Assembly (NCBI RefSeq): GCF_900142925.1 | Contig: NZ_FRCN01000001.1 | Coordinates: 992,001 to 1,056,000, forward strand | Direction: 5' to 3' | Origin: Chitinophaga sp. CF418 | GTDB lineage: Bacteria > Bacteroidota > Bacteroidia > Chitinophagales > Chitinophagaceae | Length of the DNA: 64,000 bases | Notes under the pieces: generated by a model | Told to the model about the DNA's origin: nothing | Database searches by the model: none | What the model saw: only the letters and a program-made list of their open reading frames with translations | Part shown: positions 25,987-34,031 of the stretch, one piece after another | Layout of the letters: each line of letters begins with the position of its first letter | Numbering within the stretch: position 1 is the first letter of the stretch | Made by a program: the position numbers and the translations under genes

Positions 25987-25989
25987 TTC

Positions 25990-26241
25990 TTACCTGGGGT
26001 TACTCCTGTTCAGCACATCTTCCAGCCGCTCCATCACTTTCGTGTTGTTCTCTATCACGCCCATCATTTTCTCGCGGTCGTCATCCAGGTATTGGGTTAA
26101 ACGGTCTTCCAGTTTTATCTGGCGTTTCCATAGGATCCATGCAATACCAATTAAAACGATCACCGAGAATGCCTGGTCGCCAAGCCGCTGTAAGACGGTC
26201 TGCTCAGGATCTGCATGTACAATTGTATTTAATAATAACAT
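25990..26241 (-). CDS. Holin-like small membrane protein
   Basis: The 83-residue protein has one hydrophobic segment (about residues 24-41, FSVIVLIGIAWILWKR) followed by a charged, helical C-terminus (LEDRLTQYLDDDREKMMG). The single-helix, charged-tail plan resembles small holins such as BhlA. It is the first gene of the leftward operon, with the amidase directly behind. The holin label is drawn from topology and context; the sequence itself carries no diagnostic motif. Confidence 0.6.
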   Translation of the reverse strand: MLLLNTIVHADPEQTVLQRLGDQAFSVIVLIGIAWILWKRQIKLEDRLTQYLDDDREKMMGVIENNTKVMERLEDVLNRSNPR

Positions 26242-26358
26242 CTGAGGTTAACATTATAACTTTCACAAACTGCCTCTTTCACACTTTACTTACTGTGTCA
26301 GCAAGCGATTACAATACAAAGGAACAACATCGGCGCATGCTGAAAAAATCAGGAAACA

Positions 26359-26475
26359 ATGCTTATTCTTCTATTGCATAATCATACTTCATCCGCTGTC
26401 CAATCATTAAAAGTGCCGAAGGAAAAGAAACCAATTGCACCGACCTTTATACCGGAAATTGATCACTTTAAATAA
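26359..26475 (+). CDS. Small 38-residue ORF upstream of the tail terminator
   Basis: From the ATG at 26359 a 38-codon frame runs to TAA at 26473-26475 and ends only 6 bp before the next start. The translation starts MLILLLHNHTSS and ends KKPIAPTFIPEIDHFK. The close spacing and protein-like composition suggest a real small gene or a leader peptide coupled to the tail gene. It is too short to be sure. Confidence 0.35.
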   Translation: MLILLLHNHTSSAVQSLKVPKEKKPIAPTFIPEIDHFK

Positions 26476-26481
26476 TAAAGA

Positions 26482-27012
26482 ATGGATAGTTTATTTTCGA
26501 ATCTTTTCCTTTCACTGGAAACACTTATTGGAGAGAAAGCACCTTTGATTAAAGACGTATACCCCGAACTTTCTCAAACGGAGAATTACAATGGCGCCCC
26601 TTCCCAATGGCCCTGCTTATTTATTGATTTCACCAACCTCGCGTATGCGGAGCTAACTGGTTATGCACAAGCCGTATCCGGTGAGCTGCAATGCAGGCTG
26701 GCCACGCAGATCACAGTGGCAGACGGTGTCACGTTCCTGGATACTCCCACAGCGCTGGCCTTTTACGAGGCAGAGCTGCAATTGCACCGGGCATTACAGG
26801 GATGGACGAATGGTGCAATAGCGCCCTTAACACGTATCAAAACGATCACAGAAGACAGAGGGGATGCGTTCCGGATACGGGCACTCACCACAACAGACAA
26901 ACACGATGCATTCCGTGTGCGTGTGCTCACCTATAGCCTCAACTTTAATGAGTACCCTGTGCCTGCTGTTACAAGCGAGATCCCTACACCACCACCGGAC
27001 ATACTCCCCTAA
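26482..27012 (+). CDS. Tail terminator-like protein
   Basis: The 176-residue protein has the layout of tail terminator/completion proteins (HK97 gp10 / lambda gpU type): a helical N-terminus (LFSNLFLSLETLIGEKAP) and a beta-rich core with PCLFIDFTNLAYAEL. The C-terminal part repeats DAFRIRALT and DAFRVRVLT, an internal short duplication, and ends in a proline-rich tail. It runs rightward, opposite to the main tail operon, an unusual arrangement. Such a protein caps the tail tube. The similarity is moderate, so I call it by fold pattern and location. Confidence 0.55.
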   Translation: MDSLFSNLFLSLETLIGEKAPLIKDVYPELSQTENYNGAPSQWPCLFIDFTNLAYAELTGYAQAVSGELQCRLATQITVADGVTFLDTPTALAFYEAELQLHRALQGWTNGAIAPLTRIKTITEDRGDAFRIRALTTTDKHDAFRVRVLTYSLNFNEYPVPAVTSEIPTPPPDILP

Positions 27013-27137
27013 GACTATTTATAGATAAAGACGGGGAAATAAAAGTGGTCAGGACAGATCATCTATCAAACTATACCCTGCACCCGGGATCCTGCGGTCG
27101 CCTGTACATCAGGAAAAGCGAGCGACTAAATAAAACA

Positions 27138-27168
27138 AAAAACGCTGCAGAATCTGCAGCGTTTTTTG
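27138..27168. terminator. Bidirectional terminator
   Basis: AACGCTGCAG and CTGCAGCGTT pair around AAT, with A runs on the left and T runs on the right. It sits between convergent genes (tail terminator and HTH-like protein) and can stop transcription from both sides. Confidence 0.85.
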
Positions 27169-27175
27169 TTTATCC

Positions 27176-27487
27176 TTACCATGCCCACCAGGGATATAAT
27201 ACTCTTAATTGCTTTAAATCCGGTTGCTCCTCTTTCATGATCTGCTCCAATCTTTCACTATTACATTGCAGGCGGTAAATAATGTTGCTGTTCTTGATCC
27301 AGAATTCGGTCGACAATTCATGCAGCGCCATATCGTACCGCTTCCCCTGTAATTTGATGTGATAATAGTAACGGTATAGCAAGCATTCGTCCCTGAGTGC
27401 GATCATATCAGCAGAACGCCCCTTCCGGGTTGTTTTCTTAACAGGCTTTTCAATATAATTATCGAAAAGTGATTGTTGTCCTCTCAT
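27176..27487 (-). CDS. Conserved HTH-like small protein at the edge of the tail island
   Basis: The 103-residue protein has the pattern RDECLLYRYYYHIKLQGKRY followed by DMALHELSTEFWIKNSNIIYRLQ. I recall similar RYYYY...L.EEF...I..IL sequences near phage-like loci in Bacteroidota, where a helix-turn-helix is likely. The N-terminus (RGQQSLFDNYIEKPVKKTTRKG) is basic. It could be a regulator of the island, but no direct evidence exists. It faces the tail terminator gene across a shared terminator. Confidence 0.5.
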   Translation of the reverse strand: MRGQQSLFDNYIEKPVKKTTRKGRSADMIALRDECLLYRYYYHIKLQGKRYDMALHELSTEFWIKNSNIIYRLQCNSERLEQIMKEEQPDLKQLRVLYPWWAW

Positions 27488-27796
27488 ATAGCTCTGATAC
27501 TTTTAGTTGTGATGAAATAGTAGCTATCCGTCCGCATCCAAATCACCGGAAGGCATGGACAGTGGTGATTAAATGCGGTCGAACAGGTCCGAGGAATATC
27601 CTCAATCAATTAAATAGTTAAAATGTGTTTGATTTGCGGGCAGGTATAGGGATCATCATCCCTTCCAGGTTAAACAGTGTTTGTATTCGGTTCAATTGCA
27701 CAGTGGTCCTCATAAATGGTTATTTTGGCTTAACAATATCAAAATTAGCCAGGCACTTACTATCCGTTATGCGTAGTGAACGATTTTATGGGCAAG

Positions 27797-27805
27797 TTAT
27801 CCACA
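27797..27805 (+). promoter_or_regulatory. Consensus DnaA box
   Basis: The nonamer TTATCCACA is an exact match to the DnaA consensus. Only one copy is seen here, so an origin is unlikely; it may be a chance match or a regulatory DnaA site. Confidence 0.3.
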
Positions 27806-27914
27806 GGGAATGCACAGGCAGAATTACATATATTTAACTACCAATTACATATAAGTTAAAGAAGAAAATAACCCATATATAATAGGAAGAGACTAAGCGC
27901 TACCACTGATACCA

Positions 27915-28037
27915 CTAATTTTCTATCTGGTTAAACAAATTCACACCCAAAGCACTCAAATGAAAGCATCCTTTTTCACCCTGCTTAAAGACCGTTCCTT
28001 TTGTGATCAATGAACTGATCAATGGCCACCATGCCAT
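27915..28037 (-). pseudogene. Small ORF or remnant of an unknown gene
   Basis: Reading leftward from the ATG at 28037, 40 codons end at TAG (27915-27917). The translation starts MAWWPLISSLITKG and ends SALGVNLFNQIEN and looks like the C-terminus of a protein. The frame extends upstream without a good start into the repeat copy 2 region. It could be a gene truncated when the repeat or the island arrived. Confidence 0.25.
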
Positions 28038-28087
28038 GTAATATAAAAGAAGTACCGGACGACTATTTCGCAGGCGACGGTGTTCAT

Positions 28088-28130
28088 GGCGCCGACCGAC
28101 ATCCCATACTGAAACCGAAGCTACTTATGC
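28088..28130 (+). repeat. 42-bp dispersed repeat, copy 2
   Basis: It begins GGCGCCGACCGACATCCC, contains ATACTGAAACCGAAG and ends CTACTTATGC. It is in the same orientation as copy 1, on the other side of the tail island, and runs directly into the terminator. Confidence 0.7.
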
Positions 28131-28137
28131 AAAAAAA

Positions 28138-28173
28138 AACGAGCCCGTATCAAAAGACACGGGCTCGTTTTTA
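28138..28173 (-). terminator. Terminator of the sugar cluster
   Basis: ACGAGCCCGT and ACGGGCTCGT pair around a 10-nt loop, with T runs on both outer sides. It lies 15 bp past the stop of the ThuA/dehydrogenase fusion gene and may be bidirectional. Confidence 0.85.
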
Positions 28174-28187
28174 TCTGATAATTAATA

Positions 28188-31100
28188 CTACTTACTCATC
28201 AACTGGAACGTCAATATTCCCAGCCCCGTCTTCTCTGCCGGATCAGCAGCTTTAATCACTACATGCAAAGTATGGTTCTTGCCATCTGTCACCGGTGCGA
28301 AAGAGATCAACGCCGCATTAGGCGCCATTCCTTTAGCTCCCACTCCAATGATCGCTTCTCCCAGTTTCAGGCCATCTGCCTTATCCAGGAATATCTCCAC
28401 GATATAACCATGCTGCAATGGCTCCTGTGTGAAATAGTTGATGTTAATACCACTCACTGCCGTAAGATCAAGATTCTTATAAGTAGCCCATCCACTGCCG
28501 GCAGGTATCAACAGTTTCTTGCCATCAAATTCGAAGGTAGAAACACCATCTGATTTATCAAATGATGCTGCAGGTATTTTCGGACTTCTCAGCGTGATCG
28601 CATCCGTACCTGTAATAGGTTTGATACCAGGACCACCTTTATCAGTATAGCTGGCCATCAGGTACAACACACCATTGTCTTTTTCAGGTTTACCCGCTGT
28701 AGCATCCACAGTACCGCTTACCGGCAATGATGGTGCAGCCTTGGTATTACCACCTAATGACATAACATATTCTACCAGCTGATGTGCCTCTGACTGTGTT
28801 ATGGTAGGGTGTGCAGACATCGCTGTTTCGCCCCATACACCACCACCACCTTTGATGATCTTATCTGCCAGGTAATCAGGCGCTTTCGGATCATCTTTAT
28901 ATTTCTCTGCTACCTGTTTGAAGCTTGGTCCGATAGATTTTTCATCTGCTTTATGACAGGTCTTACAATCGCCTGATTCCACCATGTTCTTACCGGCAAT
29001 AGCACCAGTAATGATCTGATGTCCCTGCTGAGGAATACCAGCTTTATCATTACCTTCCATATAGTCGGCCCTGATATACAGGTTAGCAGCATCGATCTTA
29101 CCATCTGCAGTAGAACCATCTTCTTTATCCTTCACACTTACACTGTAAGCAACAGGTTTGCCCAGGAAATAGAACATCTGGTTGCCAGTTATGCTCACCT
29201 TTACTTCCGGTGTTTCATTACCTGCATACAACTCTATACCACTACTACGGGTGCTTGCACCGTTACCATCCAGCACTTCTACGGATACCGCATATTCACC
29301 CGGGGTAGTATAAGTCACTTCTGTTTCCGGCTCTTTGGTTTCTTTCTTGTTGCCATTGCCCAGGTACCACACATATGTCAGCTGATCGCCATCAGGATCA
29401 GAAGATCCTTTCGCACTCAGTTTTGCTTTAAATGGCAGACCTCCCGACAGTTTATCCACATGGATCTCTGCTACGGGTGCACGGTTGCCACCATTATAGT
29501 CTATACGGGACAGTCCGGCATCTTTATTCTTGCTAAACCATCCATTGCCATATTCCAATAAATAAAGGCGACCATCAGGCCCCATTTCCATATCGATGAT
29601 GGCATTGAATTTTGTATGCGGTATAAAATCTTCTGTCTTGGATAGGTTGAAGTCCTTGTCAAAGCTCACCGCTTTGATCCAGCCGCGTACCCAGTCGTAG
29701 ATGAAGAATTTGTTGTTATAATAATCCGGGAAACGTGTTTCCTTCGGATAGAATTCATTGTAGTACACAGGTCCCGCCATTGCATTACGGCCGCCGCTAC
29801 CCATTGACGGGAAGTCGGGCGATTTTGCATAAGGATACCAGATGAAGGCCGGCTGTGCCGGTGGCAGGTTCTTGATACCGGTATTATTGCGGGAATTGTT
29901 CACAGGCTTCGCAGGATCAAAAGCAGCGCCGCTCTTACCTGTTTCATAGTCATACAGATGGTAGGCGTAGTTGTTACCTACAAACATCGGATAACCAAAG
30001 TTACCGGGCTTCTTCGCCTGATTGATCTCATCATAACCACGCGGACCACGGTTAGGATCGTCGTTGTTGGCATCCGGTCCTACTTCACCCCAGTAGAGAT
30101 ATCCATTCTTACGGTCTACAGAAATACGGTAAGGGTTACGTGTACCCATTGCGTAGATCTCAGGGCGTGTATTTGGCGTACCTGGTTTGAACAGGTTCCC
30201 TTCCGGAATGCTGTAAGTACCATCTTCGTTGATCTTTATACGCAGGATCTTTCCGCGCAGGTCGTTGGTGTTGGCAGATGTACGGCGACCGTCATACTGC
30301 AGGTGTCCCGGACGGTCATCCAGTGGTGCATATCCATTGCTGACATATTTCTGCCCCGGCTCGTCAAACGGTGTACTGTTATCGCCTGTAGACACGTACA
30401 ACAGACCTCCGGGACCAAAGGTGATAGAACCACCTGTATGGCAGCAGATATTACGTTGAGAATACAGCTGGAGGATGATCTTTTCAGATGAAGAATCCAG
30501 CACGTTGTTCTCAAACCTGAAACGGGACAAGCGGTTCACGGAAGTATCTGCCGGAGAATAATAGATATAAACATAATGGTTCTTAGCAAAATCAGGGTCT
30601 GCACTCATACCCAGCACACCTTCTTCTGCATTTACATTAGGAGTTTCAGTTTTATAATATACCCGCAGGAAACCCGCCTGTGTCAGTTTGTGACTAGCCT
30701 GGTTGTAATACATGATCTCTCCCCGGCGTTGCGCTACCAGGATGCTGAGATCAGGCAGGATGGTCATTTCAGTTGGCTCGAAAAACTCGCCTGAGATGAG
30801 CGTGTTCTTAGTGAACCTGTTCTCTTCCGGCACACGCAAGGTAGTAGCCTGTGCATAATCCAGCATGGTATTTTTACCGATAGCGTATTTTATACCACCC
30901 AGGATGTGTGCGAGATACTGCGGTTCCGTATATGATTCATTGGTATGCCCTAGCTCTGTATAAAAAGCACGGCCTCCATCGAAATCGTGGTACCAGCTGA
31001 TAGGATGATCAGGTCCGTTGGTACCGCCTTCGTAGGTCTTTTCATCTACTGTGATCAACACGTGTGTATTCTTGTTGATCTTCTTAAAATTGTACCATTC

Positions 31101-31604
31101 GTCGGTATGTTCCCATGTATCAGGCAGCGTAGCTGTGGCCTGGAATGTTTTGTCCTTCACCGTCAGTTTGGCCTTGTGGGTACCGGCAGGATGATTATCG
31201 AAATAAGCACCTACCAGCTCACCATACCACCCCCACTCATATTCAGTATCAGTCGCAGCGTGGATGCCCACGAAGCCACCGCCTGACTGAATATATCTTT
31301 CGAAATCTGCTTCCTGGTAATTGTTCAATACATCACCAGTGGTATTCAGAAAGATCACCGCTGCATATTTCTGCAGGGAATCTTCGGTAAAATTGGCGGC
31401 GTTCTCCGTAGTATCTACTTCAAAGCCATTTTCTTTTCCCAATTTCTGAATAGCCTGGATTCCTGCCGGGATAGAAGCATGCCGGAAACCGGCGGTTTTA
31501 GTGAACACCAGTACTCTTGGATTACCGGGCCGGGTTTTCTTCTGGCAGCCGGACATTACTGTTCCCAGTAATACCAGCACCATCATTACGTACCTGATTT
31601 GCAT
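28188..31604 (-). CDS. Multidomain ThuA / PQQ-type sugar dehydrogenase / PKD / cytochrome c lipoprotein
   Basis: The 1138-residue lipoprotein (lipobox MSGC) is modular. A ThuA domain (about 28-245; VLVFTKTAGFRHASIP, GIHAATDTEYEW) is followed by a glucose/sorbosone dehydrogenase-like beta-propeller (about 255-680; CCHTGGSITFGPGGLLYVSTGDN, EIYAMGTRNPYRISVD), a PKD domain (about 700-790; VTYTTPGEYAVSVEVLDGNG), a cytochrome c domain (about 875-965; GDCKTCHKADEKSIGPSF) and a C-terminal beta-sandwich resembling CBM6. It would oxidise a sugar and pass electrons to haem c in the periplasm or at the surface. It is the last gene of a leftward cluster. The ThuA part is similar to the stand-alone ThuA gene upstream. 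Confidence 0.85.
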   Translation of the reverse strand: MQIRYVMMVLVLLGTVMSGCQKKTRPGNPRVLVFTKTAGFRHASIPAGIQAIQKLGKENGFEVDTTENAANFTEDSLQKYAAVIFLNTTGDVLNNYQEADFERYIQSGGGFVGIHAATDTEYEWGWYGELVGAYFDNHPAGTHKAKLTVKDKTFQATATLPDTWEHTDEWYNFKKINKNTHVLITVDEKTYEGGTNGPDHPISWYHDFDGGRAFYTELGHTNESYTEPQYLAHILGGIKYAIGKNTMLDYAQATTLRVPEENRFTKNTLISGEFFEPTEMTILPDLSILVAQRRGEIMYYNQASHKLTQAGFLRVYYKTETPNVNAEEGVLGMSADPDFAKNHYVYIYYSPADTSVNRLSRFRFENNVLDSSSEKIILQLYSQRNICCHTGGSITFGPGGLLYVSTGDNSTPFDEPGQKYVSNGYAPLDDRPGHLQYDGRRTSANTNDLRGKILRIKINEDGTYSIPEGNLFKPGTPNTRPEIYAMGTRNPYRISVDRKNGYLYWGEVGPDANNDDPNRGPRGYDEINQAKKPGNFGYPMFVGNNYAYHLYDYETGKSGAAFDPAKPVNNSRNNTGIKNLPPAQPAFIWYPYAKSPDFPSMGSGGRNAMAGPVYYNEFYPKETRFPDYYNNKFFIYDWVRGWIKAVSFDKDFNLSKTEDFIPHTKFNAIIDMEMGPDGRLYLLEYGNGWFSKNKDAGLSRIDYNGGNRAPVAEIHVDKLSGGLPFKAKLSAKGSSDPDGDQLTYVWYLGNGNKKETKEPETEVTYTTPGEYAVSVEVLDGNGASTRSSGIELYAGNETPEVKVSITGNQMFYFLGKPVAYSVSVKDKEDGSTADGKIDAANLYIRADYMEGNDKAGIPQQGHQIITGAIAGKNMVESGDCKTCHKADEKSIGPSFKQVAEKYKDDPKAPDYLADKIIKGGGGVWGETAMSAHPTITQSEAHQLVEYVMSLGGNTKAAPSLPVSGTVDATAGKPEKDNGVLYLMASYTDKGGPGIKPITGTDAITLRSPKIPAASFDKSDGVSTFEFDGKKLLIPAGSGWATYKNLDLTAVSGININYFTQEPLQHGYIVEIFLDKADGLKLGEAIIGVGAKGMAPNAALISFAPVTDGKNHTLHVVIKAADPAEKTGLGILTFQLMSK

Positions 31605-31678
31605 GATATTTTTTATGTTGATTGATAATACGGGATACGGCGACTCTATACGACGTATCCCGCAAAGGGACTAATCCT

Positions 31679-32434
31679 TTATTTCTTGGCTTTTAAATTC
31701 ATCGCATAGCGCAGACCACCCAATACATGCTGCAGGTATACCGGATCGGCATAGGACTCTTTAGTATGGCCTAATTCAGTATAAAAAGCACGGCCTCCTT
31801 CAAAATCGTGGTACCAGCTCATCGGATGATTATCTCCGTTCTTCCCACCTTCATAGGAGCTTTCATCAATTTTGATCAACACATGCACATCCGGGTTGAG
31901 GTCTTTAAAGTTGTACCACTCATCCCAGCGTGACCATTTCTCCTGCAGGTGGCGGGTTGCATCGTTGTTACGATCCACCACCAGCAAAGTAGCCTGTTGC
32001 TGTTTAGGATGGCTGGTGAACCATGCACCTGCCAGTTTATTGTACCAGGGCCACTCATATTCAGTATCGGTAGCTGCATGGATGCCCATATACCCGCCAC
32101 CGTTATGAATGTATTTTTCCATCGCTGCCTGCTGTTCATCATTCAGCACATTACCGGTTGTATTGAGGAACAATACTGCGGCATAGCGCTTCAGATCTTT
32201 CTCGTTGAACACGCTGGCATCTTCTGTTGTATCTACAGCAAAACCATTCTCCTGTCCCAGTTTGATCATTGCCAGTCTGGCAACGGGGATACAGTCGTGA
32301 CGGAAACCGGCGGTTTTGGAAAATACCAGTAAGCGGGGAGACTTTTTGAAGGATGCTGCATAGCTATCTGTCGTGATAACCAATGCCAGCAGAAGGGCTA
32401 CAATAAAGCATGGTCCCGTCCTGAAAGGGACCAT
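31679..32434 (-). CDS. Secreted ThuA-domain protein
   Basis: The ThuA family, named for trehalose utilisation, acts in pathways with 3-keto sugars; its exact reaction is not settled. The start at 32434 gives a signal peptide (MVPFRTGPCFIVALLLALV ending SYA). The frame is open up to 32524, adding 30 residues without a clear role, so the longer start remains possible. The domain carries AGFRHDCIPVARLAMIKLG, GYMGIHAATDTEYEW and GRAFYTELGHTKESYADP. It closely resembles the ThuA domain of the next gene, which suggests a duplication. The start codon lies inside a perfect stem-loop (32409-32437). Confidence 0.85.
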   Translation of the reverse strand: MVPFRTGPCFIVALLLALVITTDSYAASFKKSPRLLVFSKTAGFRHDCIPVARLAMIKLGQENGFAVDTTEDASVFNEKDLKRYAAVLFLNTTGNVLNDEQQAAMEKYIHNGGGYMGIHAATDTEYEWPWYNKLAGAWFTSHPKQQQATLLVVDRNNDATRHLQEKWSRWDEWYNFKDLNPDVHVLIKIDESSYEGGKNGDNHPMSWYHDFEGGRAFYTELGHTKESYADPVYLQHVLGGLRYAMNLKAKK

Positions 32435-32437
32435 GCT
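32409..32437. promoter_or_regulatory. Perfect inverted repeat across a start codon
   Basis: GCATGGTCCC and GGGACCATGC form a 10-bp perfect stem with a 9-nt loop. In the mRNA it would include the proposed ATG at 32434 and could limit initiation there, unless the upstream start at 32524 is used. Confidence 0.35.
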
Positions 32438-32536
32438 TATTTTACCTGCTTTGTTGGAAGCCAGGTTATGATGTTCTTCCGTACGGAACGAAAGTGTAGT
32501 TTTTCTTACGTGGTTCTTGCTCATGAGTATGTAGTA

Positions 32537-33250
32537 TTACAGTACGTGAATCTTGATGTTACGGTACCATACCTCATTACCATGATCCTGGAGAGCGATA
32601 TGACCTTTTGCATATTCGCCGAAGCCTTTCCAGGTCTTGAATTTACTGTTGGCCAGCAATGTTTTCCACTCTTCGCTGCCCATGGTGGTTTCTACGGTTT
32701 TAACACCATTCAGCCAGAAGGTCAGCTTACCGTCTTTCTTCAGGATCTTTACCTTGTTCCACTCACCTGTAGGTTTTACAGCATTCTTCTCGGATTTCTT
32801 CAGGTCGTACAGATCGCCGGAATTATGTTTAGGGTATTTACCATCCGGGTGTTTAGCGTCATCCAGTACCTGCATTTCAGGACCGGTGAGGTAAGTAGCT
32901 TTGAACTGCGGATCTTCGTGCACGCCGAAAATGATACCGCTGTTACCGCCTTCAGAGATCTTCCACTCCAGGGTTAATTCATAATTTTCGTACTCATCGT
33001 TGGTTACCAGGTCACCACCAGGAGCGCCGTTCTTCTTGGCTTCCTGGTCCAGTGCCAGTGCACCGTCCTGCACTTTCCAGGCAGCACTTGCATCTTTCTG
33101 CAGATAAGTGTGCCAGCCTTCGGTATTGCTACCGTTGAACAATAATTTCCAGCCCGCTTTCTTTTCTTTAGCGGTGAGGGTATTCAATTCCTGTGCGGAT
33201 GTGGAGAGAGTAATCAGACTGAGTGCCAGAACGGGAATAATGTGCTTCAT
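32537..33250 (-). CDS. DUF1080 / 3-keto-disaccharide hydrolase
   Basis: The 237-residue secreted protein (signal peptide MKHIIPVLALSLITLSTSAQ) is of the DUF1080 type, members of which hydrolyse 3-keto-glycosides. Family features are GWKLLFNGSNTEGWHTY, YELTLEWKISEGGNSGIIFGV, GPEMQVLDDAKHPDGKY, GEWNKVKI and the end HIALQDHGNEVWYRNIKIHVL. It lies between the cytochrome c and ThuA genes, in line with periplasmic cleavage of a disaccharide after C3 oxidation. The spacing to the long ThuA start is only 12 bp. Confidence 0.9.
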   Translation of the reverse strand: MKHIIPVLALSLITLSTSAQELNTLTAKEKKAGWKLLFNGSNTEGWHTYLQKDASAAWKVQDGALALDQEAKKNGAPGGDLVTNDEYENYELTLEWKISEGGNSGIIFGVHEDPQFKATYLTGPEMQVLDDAKHPDGKYPKHNSGDLYDLKKSEKNAVKPTGEWNKVKILKKDGKLTFWLNGVKTVETTMGSEEWKTLLANSKFKTWKGFGEYAKGHIALQDHGNEVWYRNIKIHVL

Positions 33251-33379
33251 TGCAAATTGAGTTTTTCTATAGCCGATAGTTGCAGTACTGTCCCACTGTT
33301 GGCAGAACAGGCAACTACCGGCTATATATGATAGTTAATTTAGAAAGCTGAGAGACCAATATAAAATGCCGTCTGACGA

Positions 33380-33793
33380 CTATTTCAGCGTCAGGATATA
33401 TTTTACCATTTCCTTAGCATCATCTTTGGACAGGTCAGCATGAGGCGTCATAGCTACTTCACCCCAATGACCGCTACCACCGCTGATCACTTTATTAGCC
33501 AGCATTTCGATGTTCTCTTCAGTAGCTTCATATTTCTTTGCTACTTCATTGTAACCCGGACCTACCAGCTTAGCATCTACTTTATGGCAGGTTTTACAAT
33601 CCTTCTGCTCTATCAGGGCTGCTCCTTTGGAAGCCGCAGCTTCAGCTGCCCCTGGAGTTACCATTGAATTGTCTGCCGGTGTTTCGCTGGCAGATTCTTC
33701 TTTCTTTTCAGTTTGTTTCTCGCTGCTGCCGCCACCGCAGGAGGCCAGCACTACAGCACATAATACAACCGGCGCCAAAAAACGCATTCTCAT
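33380..33793 (-). CDS. Cytochrome c lipoprotein
   Basis: The 137-residue protein starts with a lipoprotein signal (CAVVLASCGGG), a charged linker rich in K, E and S, and one cytochrome c domain (KDCKTCHKVDAKLVGPGYNEVAKKY, then GGSGHWGEVAMTPHADLSK). The domain is related to the cytochrome module fused into the 1138-residue protein of the same cluster (GGVWGETAMSAHP). It probably accepts electrons from a periplasmic sugar oxidation. The methionine in VAMTPH may be the distal haem ligand. Confidence 0.88.
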   Translation of the reverse strand: MRMRFLAPVVLCAVVLASCGGGSSEKQTEKKEESASETPADNSMVTPGAAEAAASKGAALIEQKDCKTCHKVDAKLVGPGYNEVAKKYEATEENIEMLANKVISGGSGHWGEVAMTPHADLSKDDAKEMVKYILTLK

Positions 33794-34031
33794 TTTACAA
33801 TCGTTTATAAGTTCCTAAATACAAATTGACTAGTATAAAAAAACATGCATTACTTACATAAGCATGCTCTGTTACCTGTGGTATAATCCCAACGAAAGCA
33901 GCATCGCATCACGCTTTACGAATGACCGGAAGGTAATATACTCATCATTATACAACAGTGTATATTTTATATGATGAGCAGTCCCCTTATTCCCCATTCA
34001 TGACTGTTTATCTGCAGCTGACCGCTCTACC

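Larger units (their letters stand above)
27488..28187. other. Intergenic region at the right boundary of the tail island
   Basis: This 700-bp stretch is AT-rich. It contains a perfect DnaA-box sequence TTATCCACA at 27797-27805, a small leftward ORF remnant at 27915-28037, the 42-bp repeat copy 2 at 28088-28130, and a terminator at 28138-28173. No full-length gene was found. Confidence 0.5.

Noticed and set aside
13011..27487. Reading the tail island as a type VI secretion system or eCIS
   Set aside because: No TssJLM or TssK-type genes and no AAA+ ATPase typical of eCIS are seen. Holin and amidase genes and the P2 gene order with a frameshifted chaperone point to a phage-tail origin.
13011..27487. 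Complete prophage
   Set aside because: Integrase, terminase, portal, capsid, and replication genes were looked for on both sides and not found; neighbours are ordinary metabolic genes.
27797..27805. Chromosome origin
   Set aside because: Only one DnaA box was found, with no dnaA, dnaN or clustered boxes in the window.
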